A program made the position numbers and the translations under genes. The notes below the pieces were generated by a model. It made no database searches, was not told the origin of the DNA, and was given only the letters and a program-made list of their open reading frames with translations. Of a stretch of DNA of 6,131 nucleotides, positions 1 through 5,359 are shown in pieces. This DNA comes from T1Sed10-7 sp047921175 (GTDB lineage Bacteria > Actinomycetota > Nitriliruptoria > Nitriliruptorales > Nitriliruptoraceae): the NCBI GenBank assembly GCA_047921175.1, contig JBLRWQ010000114.1, positions 1-6,131 of the forward strand, read 5' to 3'. The first letter of the stretch is position 1, and the number at the start of each line of letters is the position of its first letter.

Positions 1-90
1 CGCGGTGCCATCCGAACCGACCGTGACGGTCTTCAACCCGTCCTCGTCCGGCTCGACCAACGCCTCCTTGACCACCTCGATACCCGGCTC
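1..90 (-). repeat. Start of DUF11/DUF7507-like repeat B (residues 1001-1030), cut by the window edge
   Basis: IEVVKEALVEPDEDGLKTVTV repeats the opening of the previous unit exactly 125 residues (375 bases) later: Lys883 against Lys1008. The array therefore continues beyond base 1, and the full protein is longer than the 1030 residues seen. Confidence 0.7.
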
Positions 91-3090
91 CAGGACCACC
101 TCGAGGACCTCGACGACGAAGACGGTCTCGTCTTCGGTGTCGGTCACCTCGGTGCCATCGTCGGCTGCACCCGTCACGACCGCGACGTTGACGACCACGC
201 CGGCCACGATGTCCGCGGCGGTGAAGGTGTAGTCCGCGGAGACCACGGTCGACTCGCCCGGCTCGAGCACCAGGTCCGCCGGCAACGTGACCGTCCCGAG
301 CACGTCATCGTCGAGCTCGGTGACCGTCAGCGCCACCGGTGAGAGGTTCGTGATGGTGTAGTCGTAGGTGATGGTGTCGGTCTCGCCCTCGTCGACGGTG
401 ACGACCTTCAGGCCGTCCTCGTCCAGGTCGACCTGGGCCTCCTTCACCAGCGAGATCGCGGCCCACTGCTTGACACCCTCGTCGGTGAACGTGCCCGACG
501 TCTCACCCACGACCGCGTCGTAGCTCGCAGACAGGGTCGAGGTACCAGGCACGCTCGAGACGATGGTCACCGTGCAGGTGCCGTCATCACCGATCGTGCA
601 GGTGCCGGACAGCCCGTCCTCGGCGACCTCACCCGCGACGATCGAGGTGATGGTCCCGACCCCGTCGAGGGTCACGTCGACGGTCTCACCCGACGCCGGG
701 TCGGCGGCTTCGCCGCCGGAGCCCCGCAGCAGGGTGATGGTGAACATGTGGGGGTCATCGAGCGCGTTGACCGCTTCCTGCGGGTCCACCTCGAGCAGGT
801 AGTCGACCCACAGCTTCTCGCCGCTGTCGGAGAAGACCGCGGTCTCGGGCTCCTCGAGGGTCTCATCGGCGTAGGCGGTGCTGCCCTCGTAGGTCGCCTC
901 GACCTCGGTCAGCCCGGGCTCCGTCGAGGTGATGGTCACGTAGCAGAGCCCGTCCGCGTCGGTCCCGTCGTCGCAGTCCGGCAGCGCCGGATCCACGCTG
1001 GCGATGCGCTCGCCGACACCCGTCACCTCGATGTCCGGCTCGGCGCCCTCGACGGGCGCGAAGCCCTCACCGAGGTCCGCTTCGACCAGCACCTCGAAGA
1101 CGTGCACGGTGTCGATCAGGTTGACCGCCTCCTCCGGCGACACGGTGACCCGGAAGTCGATCCAGGTCTTGGTCGCGGACGGTGCGTCGTCACCTTCGTA
1201 GCTGATGGTCAGGGACTCGCCCTCGAGGATGTCGCCTTCGACCTCGATGATCGTGAGCGTGCCGCTCCCGGCTGCGGTCGGCGAGCTGACGGTGATCTCG
1301 CACGTCCCCGTGGTGTCGGTGGTGCAGGTATCCGAGTCGAGGCTGCTGCCGTCCGGGCCGTCCCAGTCGACGGTCACCTCGACGTCAGCTGCCGGTGCTG
1401 CCGGGCCTTCGGTCCCGCCGACGATGGCGACGGTGACCGTGAAGCTGTGGTCCGTGCCGAGCAGGTTGATGTACGTACCCTGCAGCGACGCGACGTAGCC
1501 GATCCAGCCCTTCGTGCCCGAGTCGGAGATCGAGTCGAAGTAGCCACCCTCGGTCGCGTTCGCGGGGTCGAAGGCGACGTTGTAGACATCGCCCAAGGGG
1601 GTGTCGAAGGTCGCGGACAGCGTGCCCGGACCACCGACGACGTCAGAGCTCACGGTGACGAAGCAGAGGCCATCCTCGTCGGTCGTGCAGGTCGTGTCCG
1701 AGGTATCGAGGTCGCTGGCGGTCCCGTCACCGTCCGTGATGGCGACGATCGAGCTCCCGTCGGGCCCATCCACCCACGCGAGCTGCACCTTGGCGCCGGC
1801 AAGCGGGATGTCGACGGCGTCAGAATCCTGGATGACCTCGTTGTCCACGTAGTCGAAGATGAAGTCCGTCAGGAGCTGCACCTCGAAGGTGTGCTCGTTG
1901 CCGACCGGGTTCGTGTCCGCCTTCGGCGTCACGTTGATCAGGTACCAGATGGGTGGGTTGGAGAAGGTGACCGTCCGGTCCTCGTTCTGCGCCAGGGTGA
2001 AGGTCTGGCTCCGACCCTCCTCGCTGAGCTTGAACCCGGCCGGCGGGGCGACCTCGTAGGCGGTGTAGGTGCCCGGCTCCAGGCCGCTGATCCCGTCGCA
2101 GTTGCCGTCCGCACCCGTGGTGCAGGACGCGTACGGCATACCGGTCGCCTCGGAGCCCTTGTAGAGCTCGAAGGTGACGTCGGCCTGCGGCGTGTCGTTG
2201 GTGTCCACCTTGCGCAGCGTCAGGTCCGCGCAGGTGTCGAACTCGAACTTGACGGGAAGAAGAACATCCTTCAGTTGCCCATTGCTGCCGAACGCCGTGT
2301 TCGACCGAACCCAGGTCTGACCGAAGCTTCGGCAGGTTGCCGCCGGACCGAAAAGGATCCGCGAAACATCAACCGACACCTCAAGGAACTCCCGGTCAGC
2401 CAGCGGCAGGTCGCTCTCCAAGCTGTCGATCTTGACCAGGTTGGTTGCACCCAGAGCGGGAACATCAACACCCGACCATGACCCGTTCAACCACTCCTCG
2501 ACGACGACCTCGGCATCGGTCTCGCTCTGGCCGGGGAACTGGAAGGACACGAGGAGGTCACCGTTGACCGGCGTGACCGGCACGGTCGACCCTGAGACGT
2601 AGGGCCCTTCGTTTGCCTGGTTGAACTCGAAGCTGGCCCATGCCTTCCCGTTGCCCTTCTCGCGCTCGGCGGCGACACGCAAGATGGCCGACCCACCGTC
2701 GATGTCGATCTCGGCATCCACGTATCCGCGGAGCAGGTTGTCCTTCGGCGGTGTCGCTGTCCCGGACTCGAACGTCCAGTGCATGCGGTTCGTCTCCTGC
2801 GCGTTTCCCCCGCCGCCGAAGACCGTGTTCCCATCCGGGACCAGGGTTGGGTCGACCGACTCCCAGTCCTTGATTCCGACCCTGTCGCCGTCGACAAGGC
2901 CGTTCACGACGAAGTTGCCGTCGATCTCGAAACCGCCCGCATCGACCCCACGCGCGACGACGGCAGCGTCCGCGGTCGGAAGCCAGGGGAAAGCGACCAC
3001 CTGGCTGGCGAGCAGGCTGAGCGTCGCCAGGAGGGTGATCGCGAGTCGTGTGAGAGAACGGTGATCGGAGAGTTGGTGGGTTGTCCCCAT
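1..3090 (-). CDS. Large secreted multidomain surface protein (SpaA/Cna-B, Ig-like and DUF11-like repeats), 3'-truncated by the window
   Basis: One open frame runs from an ATG at 3088-3090 to base 1 without a stop, giving 1030 residues of a longer protein. Seen in order: signal peptide (1-43), beta-rich N-terminal module (44-287), SpaA/Cna-B-like domain (288-380), four Ig-like repeats (about 382-875), one full DUF11/DUF7507-like repeat (about 876-1000) and the start of a second. There are twelve cysteines, at 253, 287, 323, 331, 468, 476, 589, 597, 706, 716, 831 and 839, which suggests disulfides in an exported protein. The repeat part is very acidic. Inference: a rod-like adhesin or envelope stalk outside the membrane; the ligand is unknown. 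The C-terminal anchor is out of view. The start at 3090 is preferred for its GAAGG site and compact signal peptide; an in-frame ATG at 3163-3165 with upstream AGGGGAG would add 25 residues. The frame is open upstream to a TGA at 3214-3216. Frame certain, function moderate. Confidence 0.88.
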   Translation of the reverse strand, partial: MGTTHQLSDHRSLTRLAITLLATLSLLASQVVAFPWLPTADAAVVARGVDAGGFEIDGNFVVNGLVDGDRVGIKDWESVDPTLVPDGNTVFGGGGNAQETNRMHWTFESGTATPPKDNLLRGYVDAEIDIDGGSAILRVAAEREKGNGKAWASFEFNQANEGPYVSGSTVPVTPVNGDLLVSFQFPGQSETDAEVVVEEWLNGSWSGVDVPALGATNLVKIDSLESDLPLADREFLEVSVDVSRILFGPAATCRSFGQTWVRSNTAFGSNGQLKDVLLPVKFEFDTCADLTLRKVDTNDTPQADVTFELYKGSEATGMPYASCTTGADGNCDGISGLEPGTYTAYEVAPPAGFKLSEEGRSQTFTLAQNEDRTVTFSNPPIWYLINVTPKADTNPVGNEHTFEVQLLTDFIFDYVDNEVIQDSDAVDIPLAGAKVQLAWVDGPDGSSIVAITDGDGTASDLDTSDTTCTTDEDGLCFVTVSSDVVGGPGTLSATFDTPLGDVYNVAFDPANATEGGYFDSISDSGTKGWIGYVASLQGTYINLLGTDHSFTVTVAIVGGTEGPAAPAADVEVTVDWDGPDGSSLDSDTCTTDTTGTCEITVSSPTAAGSGTLTIIEVEGDILEGESLTISYEGDDAPSATKTWIDFRVTVSPEEAVNLIDTVHVFEVLVEADLGEGFAPVEGAEPDIEVTGVGERIASVDPALPDCDDGTDADGLCYVTITSTEPGLTEVEATYEGSTAYADETLEEPETAVFSDSGEKLWVDYLLEVDPQEAVNALDDPHMFTITLLRGSGGEAADPASGETVDVTLDGVGTITSIVAGEVAEDGLSGTCTIGDDGTCTVTIVSSVPGTSTLSASYDAVVGETSGTFTDEGVKQWAAISLVKEAQVDLDEDGLKVVTVDEGETDTITYDYTITNLSPVALTVTELDDDVLGTVTLPADLVLEPGESTVVSADYTFTAADIVAGVVVNVAVVTGAADDGTEVTDTEDETVFVVEVLEVVLEPGIEVVKEALVEPDEDGLKTVTVGSDGTA
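91..465 (-). repeat. DUF11/DUF7507-like repeat A of the surface protein (residues 876-1000)
   Basis: Contains LVKEAQVDLDEDGLKVVTV, then YDYTITNLSP, then LEPGESTVVSADYTFTAADI and a closing strand rich in Val/Thr/Asp. The order 'continuous-strand, N-L-S/T, LxPGES, A-x-Y-T-x-T-x-A-D' is typical of DUF11/DUF7507-type modules in bacterial surface proteins. It has no cysteine and only two Lys/Arg. Confidence 0.65.
466..810 (-). repeat. Ig-like repeat 4 of the surface protein (residues 761-875)
   Basis: Starts at Trp761 (KLWVDY), with DPQEAVNALDD (769-779) matching the same place in repeat 3, HMFTI around His781, and cysteine loop CTIGDDGTC (831-839) followed by TVTIVSSVPGTSTLSASY, the clearest Big-1-like ending. 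It ends FTDEGVK just before Trp876. Confidence 0.7.
811..1164 (-). repeat. Ig-like repeat 3 of the surface protein (residues 643-760)
   Basis: Starts at Trp643 (KTWIDF), with SPEEAVNLID (651-660), VHVFEV around His663, and a slightly longer cysteine loop CDDGTDADGLC (706-716) before YVTITSTEPG. It ends FSDSGEK, close to SISDSGTK at the end of repeat 1. It is the most acidic Ig-like copy, with about 29 Asp/Glu in 110 residues counted by hand. Confidence 0.7.
1165..1506 (-). repeat. Ig-like repeat 2 of the surface protein (residues 529-642)
   Basis: Starts at Trp529 (KGWIGY), with DHSF at 547-550 and cysteine loop CTTDTTGTC at 589-597, then EITVSS and GTLTI strands. It shares WDGPDGSS (576-583) with WVDGPDGSS of repeat 1, showing the copies are duplicates of one module. 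Confidence 0.7.
1507..1947 (-). repeat. Ig-like repeat 1 of the surface protein (residues 382-528)
   Basis: First of four units that each open with a Trp followed by a strand, then a conserved H-x-F (His400), a short variable strand region, and the loop CTTDEDGLC (468-476) followed by a strand pattern V-x-V-S-S and G-T-L-S-A-T. This ending resembles Big-1 (invasin/intimin-like) Ig domains. It is longer than the other copies (147 against 114-118 residues), with extra sequence around 405-430 and 498-520. Confidence 0.7.
1951..2229 (-). other. SpaA/Cna-B prealbumin-like domain (residues 288-380)
   Basis: The segment starts ADLTLRKVD, has FELYKG in the middle, an E-box YTAYEVAPPAGF (342-353) and ends VTFSNPP. 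This is the order of the SpaA/Cna-B family found in Gram-positive pilins and adhesins. By family knowledge, an intramolecular isopeptide bond forms between the Lys of the first strand (K294) and an Asn near the end (N378), helped by the E-box Glu (E346). All three are present. A C-x7-C pair (323 and 331) lies in the loop before the E-box. Confidence 0.8.
2230..2961 (-). other. N-terminal beta-rich module of the surface protein (residues 44-287)
   Basis: About 240 residues with alternating hydrophobic/polar strands, an early FEIDGN motif (54-59), a glycine run at 92-95, a PPKDNLL motif (114-120) and two cysteines (253 and 287) that could pair. From memory, an FExDGN start followed by a P-x-K-D-x-L motif recurs at the N-terminus of actinobacterial proteins that carry DUF11 or prealbumin-like domains; I cannot name the family with certainty. 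The codons here, especially for residues 205-285, end in A or T clearly more often than those of the repeats that follow. Confidence 0.5.
2962..3090 (-). other. Sec signal peptide of the surface protein
   Basis: Residues 1-43 show a short polar start with two arginines (11 and 15), a hydrophobic core at about 16-34 (LAITLLATLSLLASQVVAF) and a small-residue cleavage region, TADAA at 39-43. Cleavage is likely after residue 42 or 43. There is no twin-arginine pair and no lipobox cysteine, so Sec export by signal peptidase I is inferred. Confidence 0.8.
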
Positions 3091-3098
3091 CGGTCGTG

Positions 3099-3103
3099 CC
3101 TTC
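3099..3103 (-). promoter_or_regulatory. Ribosome binding site GAAGG of the surface protein
   Basis: GAAGG on the minus strand lies 8 bases before the ATG at 3088-3090. It supports that start over the in-frame ATG at 3163-3165, which has its own purine-rich AGGGGAG sequence 3 bases upstream, so the choice is not closed. Confidence 0.5.
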
Positions 3104-3192
3104 GCGTCGAGACCTCGCGGTCCGTGTCGTCTGCCTTGCGGCACCTGCACGGCCGGTCTCGCCATTCGCTCCCCTCGGGACCGCCGGCGTCG

Positions 3193-3206
3193 GGAGTTCG
3201 AACTCC
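3193..3206. promoter_or_regulatory. Perfect 14-base palindrome, possible operator
   Basis: GGAGTTCGAACTCC is fully self-complementary and lies about 100 bases upstream of the surface protein ATG at 3090. Such a site could bind a dimeric regulator. It is not the actinobacterial LexA box, which has the half sites in the order CGAAC-N4-GTTCG. The regulator, if any, is unknown. Confidence 0.3.
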
Positions 3207-3273
3207 GTCGACGTCAGGTGGGCGACCGTTGTTGCGATGTCCCGAGGATCGATGCGTCCGTGTTTCGTTGCTC

Positions 3274-3291
3274 TCAGCGCGTGAGCGCTGA
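3274..3291. repeat. Inverted repeat, 7-bp stem with 4-base loop
   Basis: TCAGCGC and GCGCTGA flank a GTGA loop (GNRA type if transcribed on the plus strand, TCAC on the minus strand). It is not followed by a T-run on either strand, so it is not a standard terminator. It may be a leader structure of the surface protein mRNA. Confidence 0.4.
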
Positions 3292-3336
3292 CCGCTGCTC
3301 TAGGCCATTCACCGACACCTGGATGGTCGGAGCCCG

Positions 3337-3354
3337 CCGTCGCGAGCGCGACGG
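3337..3354. repeat. Inverted repeat CCGTCGCG-AG-CGCGACGG
   Basis: Eight bases on each side of a two-base centre are perfectly complementary; as RNA this gives a 7-bp stem with a 4-base loop. No T-run follows on either strand. It lies about 250 bases upstream of the surface protein start. Confidence 0.4.
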
Positions 3355-3536
3355 AACGGGAGGACCTGTCTTCTATGACGATACGACCGTGGAGGCCAGG
3401 GGGGAAGGCTGAATCACTCACCGCCATGGGTACCACCAAGCGTTGCGTGACTGAAAGCAACATTGAGCGCTTCAGGGTGACGGAGCGTGCTCGAAGCGTG
3501 CCCTTGGGCCCACCAGCGAGCCGAAGGGCTACATCT

Positions 3537-3563
3537 CAGGATGCGCGCTGGTCGCGCATTCTG
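3537..3563. repeat. Strong hairpin downstream of tdk
   Basis: CAGGATGCGCG and CGCGCATTCTG flank a 5-base loop, giving an 11-bp stem with one G-T wobble on the plus strand (an A-C mismatch inside the stem on the minus strand). It lies about 120-140 bases after the tdk stop. Without a T-run it is a weak terminator candidate. Confidence 0.4.
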
Positions 3564-3679
3564 CGCTTCGCGGCCACCCTACGTGGCATGGAGCACATCG
3601 CAGGTGCGGACCGTCACCGACGGGTACCCGGCTTCGGACATCCCGATCGATCGACACCGACCATCGCCCGGCGTTGCGG

Positions 3680-4309
3680 TCAGGCGCTCAGGTGCACCAC
3701 CTCGAGCGGCCGGTCGGCCTGGACGCGGGTGATGCCCTCGCGGTGGTGCCGGCGGCACAGCACCTCGTAGGCGACCGTGCCGGTGTCCACATCGCCGACG
3801 ACGACCTGCTCCCCTTCTCGCTGGATCCGTCCGTCCACGGTCCGGGCGTTGAGCGTGCCGCGCTCGCCGCACCAGCAGCGGGCTTCGACCTGCAGTTCCT
3901 GGCGCCGGTCCGCGAGCTCCAGCAGCCGCTGCGAGCCGGGGAAGAGCGTGGTCGTGAAGTCGGTCAGCAACCCGAAGACCTGGACGTCGATGTCGTAGTC
4001 GTCGACGACCTGCGCGAGCTGCTCCACCTGTGCGGCCGAGTAGAACTGCGCCTCGTCGCCGATGAGCACGTCGAGCGCGCGCCCGGCGCCGAGCAGCCCG
4101 GCGACGTGCGCGTGGAGGTCGAGGTCATCGGTCACGATGGTGGCCGGCTGGGCCAGCCCGATCCGCGAGCTGATCGACCCACCCTGGCGGTCGTGCTTGG
4201 TGAGCAGGAGACAGCGTTTGCCGGCCTGCACCGCGTTGTGGTGGATCTGCAGTGCGAGCGTCGACTTCCCGCAGTTCATCGTCCCGTAGAAGAAGGTCAG
4301 CTCGGCCAC
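3680..4309 (-). CDS. tdk: Thymidine kinase (type II, E. coli-like)
   Basis: ATP-dependent phosphorylation of thymidine to dTMP in the cytoplasmic salvage pathway. The protein from the GTG at 4307-4309 has 209 residues, near the 205 of E. coli Tdk. Walker A loop GTMNCGKST at 9-17; SSRIGL (47-52); GDEAQF (84-89), with Glu86 at the position of the catalytic base; FGLLTDF (112-118) and LFPGSQ (122-127) of the nucleotide/lasso region; zinc ligands CWC (145 and 147) and CRRHH (Cys185 and His188), the same C-x-C spacing I recall for E. coli Tdk; EGEQVVVG at 165-172. The GTG start is chosen because GGGAG lies 8 bases upstream and the family begins right at this strand; an in-frame ATG at 4390 would add 27 Arg/Pro-rich residues that look non-coding. 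It is separated from csp by a terminator, so it probably has its own promoter in 4310-4440, not identified. Confidence 0.95.
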   Translation of the reverse strand: MAELTFFYGTMNCGKSTLALQIHHNAVQAGKRCLLLTKHDRQGGSISSRIGLAQPATIVTDDLDLHAHVAGLLGAGRALDVLIGDEAQFYSAAQVEQLAQVVDDYDIDVQVFGLLTDFTTTLFPGSQRLLELADRRQELQVEARCWCGERGTLNARTVDGRIQREGEQVVVGDVDTGTVAYEVLCRRHHREGITRVQADRPLEVVHLSA

Positions 4310-4317
4310 GCCGTGGG

Positions 4318-4322
4318 CTCCC
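4318..4322 (-). promoter_or_regulatory. Ribosome binding site GGGAG of tdk
   Basis: GGGAG on the minus strand, 8 bases before GTG 4307-4309. It decides the start of tdk against the upstream in-frame ATG at 4390. Confidence 0.65.
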
Positions 4323-4427
4323 GGTCGAGGGCGGTCAGGGCTGCGGGGAAGGGTGCGGTTGTAGCGCACGAACGCCCGAGGAGGACGCAACCTCGACGTC
4401 AGCGCCGGCGATCCCCCGGCGAGGAAA

Positions 4428-4467
4428 GCCGCGGGAACGAAACGAACCCGGACCGCGCGGTCCGGGT
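4428..4467 (-). terminator. Rho-independent-type terminator after the cold-shock gene
   Basis: A perfect 22-base palindrome at 4446-4467 (ACCCGGACCGC and its complement) can fold into a 9-bp GC-rich stem with a GCGC loop. On the minus strand it is followed directly by TCGTTTCGTTCC, with six T in eleven bases. It begins about 46 bases after the csp stop, so it most likely ends the csp transcript and separates it from tdk. Confidence 0.65.
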
Positions 4468-4512
4468 CCGAACGCTCAAGCCGACGCAGCCGCGCCCGCG
4501 TGAGCCGGGTGC

Positions 4513-4716
4513 TCAGGCGGGGCTGACATCGGAGGCCTGCGGCCCCTTCTGGCCCTGGGTGACCTCGAAGGTGACGGCCTGGCCGTCCTCGAGGGTCTTG
4601 TAGCCCTGCACGTTGATGGCGGAGAAGTGGACGAAGAGGTCGTCGCCACCCTCATCGGGCTGGATGAAGCCGTAGCCCTTGTCCGCGTTGAACCACTTGA
4701 CGGTGCCGGTAGGCAT
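4513..4716 (-). CDS. csp: Cold-shock protein, CspA family
   Basis: A 67-residue single cold-shock domain that binds single-stranded RNA/DNA and acts as an RNA chaperone in the cytoplasm. It starts MPTGTVKWFNADKGYGFI and carries RNP1 (KGYGFI, 13-18) and RNP2 (LFVHF, 27-31), with the usual ending VTFEVTQGQKGPQASDV. The length is normal for the family (65-70). The ATG at 4714-4716 has GGAAG 10 bases upstream (4727-4731). The 200 bases before it are free of genes. They hold a TATCCT -10-like sequence (4825-4830) without a good -35 and a hairpin at 4786-4810, consistent with the long leaders common in csp genes, but no regulatory mechanism can be read from this. A terminator follows, so it is probably a single-gene transcript. 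Confidence 0.96.
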   Translation of the reverse strand: MPTGTVKWFNADKGYGFIQPDEGGDDLFVHFSAINVQGYKTLEDGQAVTFEVTQGQKGPQASDVSPA

Positions 4717-4785
4717 GTTGGTGCATCTTCCGTGTAACGGTGGCCGGCGCGCCTCGTGCGCGTCCAGACCATCCTGGTGAACCGC

Positions 4786-4810
4786 GCGTCCTGGGGACGC
4801 CCCAGGGCGC
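4786..4810. repeat. Inverted repeat in the csp leader region
   Basis: CCTGGGG (4790-4796) and CCCCAGG (4800-4806) flank a 3-base centre ACG; three more base pairs follow after one wobble (plus strand) or A-C mismatch (minus strand). It lies 70-95 bases upstream of the csp start and 106 bases past the osmC stop. No T-run follows on the minus strand, so a leader structure or protein-binding site is likelier than an osmC terminator. Confidence 0.4.
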
Positions 4811-4915
4811 TTCTGACCCGACAGAGGATAGCGGCCGGCCCCTTCGCTCGGACGGCCGAAGCCGACCTGTGGACGAGGGTCACGACGCGTCCGTGGCGAC
4901 GGCGGCCGGAGCCGA

Positions 4916-5344
4916 TCAGCCGCGGAAGGTCACCTCGAGCTCGATCTCCGCGCCGGCGAACAGCTTCGACACCGGGCAGGCGCCCTTCGCGATCTCGGCC
5001 TTCTCCACGAAGGTGGCCTCGTCGATCCCCGGCACCTCACCGACGGTCGCGAGCACGACGCGGGTGATGGTCGGCTTCCCGTCGACCCGCTCGAGGTGGA
5101 CGGTCGCCTCGGTGTCGATGGCGATCGCCGGCGTGCCCTCCTGCGCGAGCAGGTTGGCCACCGACATGGAGAAGCAGCCGGCGTGCGCCGCGGCCAACAG
5201 CTCCTCGGGGTTCGTGCCCGGGCCGTCCTCGAAGCGGGACACGAAGGTGTACTCACCCGAGTACGCCCCGCTCCCGAGCGCCATGGTGCCGTTGCCGCTC
5301 TTGAGGTCACCCTGCCAACGTGCGGATGAGGTCCGTGCCGTCAC
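4916..5344 (-). CDS. osmC: OsmC-family peroxiredoxin (organic hydroperoxide reductase)
   Basis: A 142-residue thiol peroxidase that reduces organic hydroperoxides in the cytoplasm, close to the 143 of E. coli OsmC. The two reactive cysteines are Cys57 in HAGCFSM (peroxidatic) and Cys123 in ACPVSK (resolving); Arg37 and Glu48 in the SRFEDGPGTNPEELLAAAHAG stretch are the residues that usually activate the thiolate. The CPVSK form places it in the OsmC rather than Ohr subgroup. It starts with GTG at 5342-5344, with AGGAG 6 bases upstream. The aceE stop is only 15 bases before the start, so the two genes are probably one transcript. Family knowledge: OsmC/Ohr enzymes can take electrons from lipoylated proteins, which fits this neighbour. 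No terminator was clear after its stop. Confidence 0.95.
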   Translation of the reverse strand: MTARTSSARWQGDLKSGNGTMALGSGAYSGEYTFVSRFEDGPGTNPEELLAAAHAGCFSMSVANLLAQEGTPAIAIDTEATVHLERVDGKPTITRVVLATVGEVPGIDEATFVEKAEIAKGACPVSKLFAGAEIELEVTFRG

Positions 5345-5350
5345 GGTCTG

Positions 5351-5355
5351 CTCCT
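5351..5355 (-). promoter_or_regulatory. Ribosome binding site AGGAG of osmC
   Basis: AGGAG, 6 bases before GTG 5342-5344 and inside the 15-base gap after the aceE stop (5360-5362). It confirms the GTG start and shows osmC can initiate by itself or right after aceE translation ends. Confidence 0.75.
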
Positions 5356-5359
5356 GTGC

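Larger units (their letters stand above)
3091..3679. other. Long gene-free stretch between thymidine kinase and the surface protein gene
   Basis: About 590 bases with no convincing gene in any frame; the open frames here are short, rich in Arg/Ser/Pro and overlap neighbouring genes. It must hold the promoter and leader of the surface protein and the end of the tdk transcript. It contains a perfect palindrome (3193-3206), three hairpin-capable inverted repeats (3274-3291, 3337-3354, 3537-3563) and a 10-base palindrome CGGGTACCCG at 3621-3630. I found no good -35/-10 pair, no T-run terminator and no riboswitch pattern that I recognise. Confidence 0.6.

Noticed and set aside
748..2481. 577-codon open frame on the plus strand
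   Set aside because: It is antisense to the surface protein repeats, has Arg/Val/Asp/Gly-rich sequence without domain pattern, and is the expected shadow of strong GC3 bias; the minus frame gives clear domains.
3185..3215. GTTCGAA inside a palindrome, like the T-arm of a tRNA
   Set aside because: The T-stem does not pair properly around a 7-base loop and no acceptor, D or anticodon arms or CCA end are present on either strand.
2558..3463. 301-codon open frame on the minus strand in another frame
   Set aside because: It overlaps the signal peptide and N-terminal module of the surface protein and is Arg/Gly/Pro-rich with no domain.
3375..3770. 131-codon open frame on the plus strand in the gene-free stretch
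   Set aside because: It runs into antisense tdk, has no recognisable domain and is Arg/Ser-rich; I see no clear ribosome binding site.
4310..4390. 27-residue N-terminal extension of thymidine kinase from ATG 4390
   Set aside because: It is Arg/Pro-rich, lacks family similarity, and the GTG at 4309 has a good ribosome binding site and gives the normal length.
3674..4603. 309-codon open frame on the plus strand
   Set aside because: It is antisense to tdk and part of csp; both of those are certain from motifs.
4831..4858. CGGCCG...CGGCCG as an osmC terminator
   Set aside because: Only a 6-bp stem with a 15-base loop and no T-run; repeated CGGCCG is expected by chance in such GC-rich DNA.
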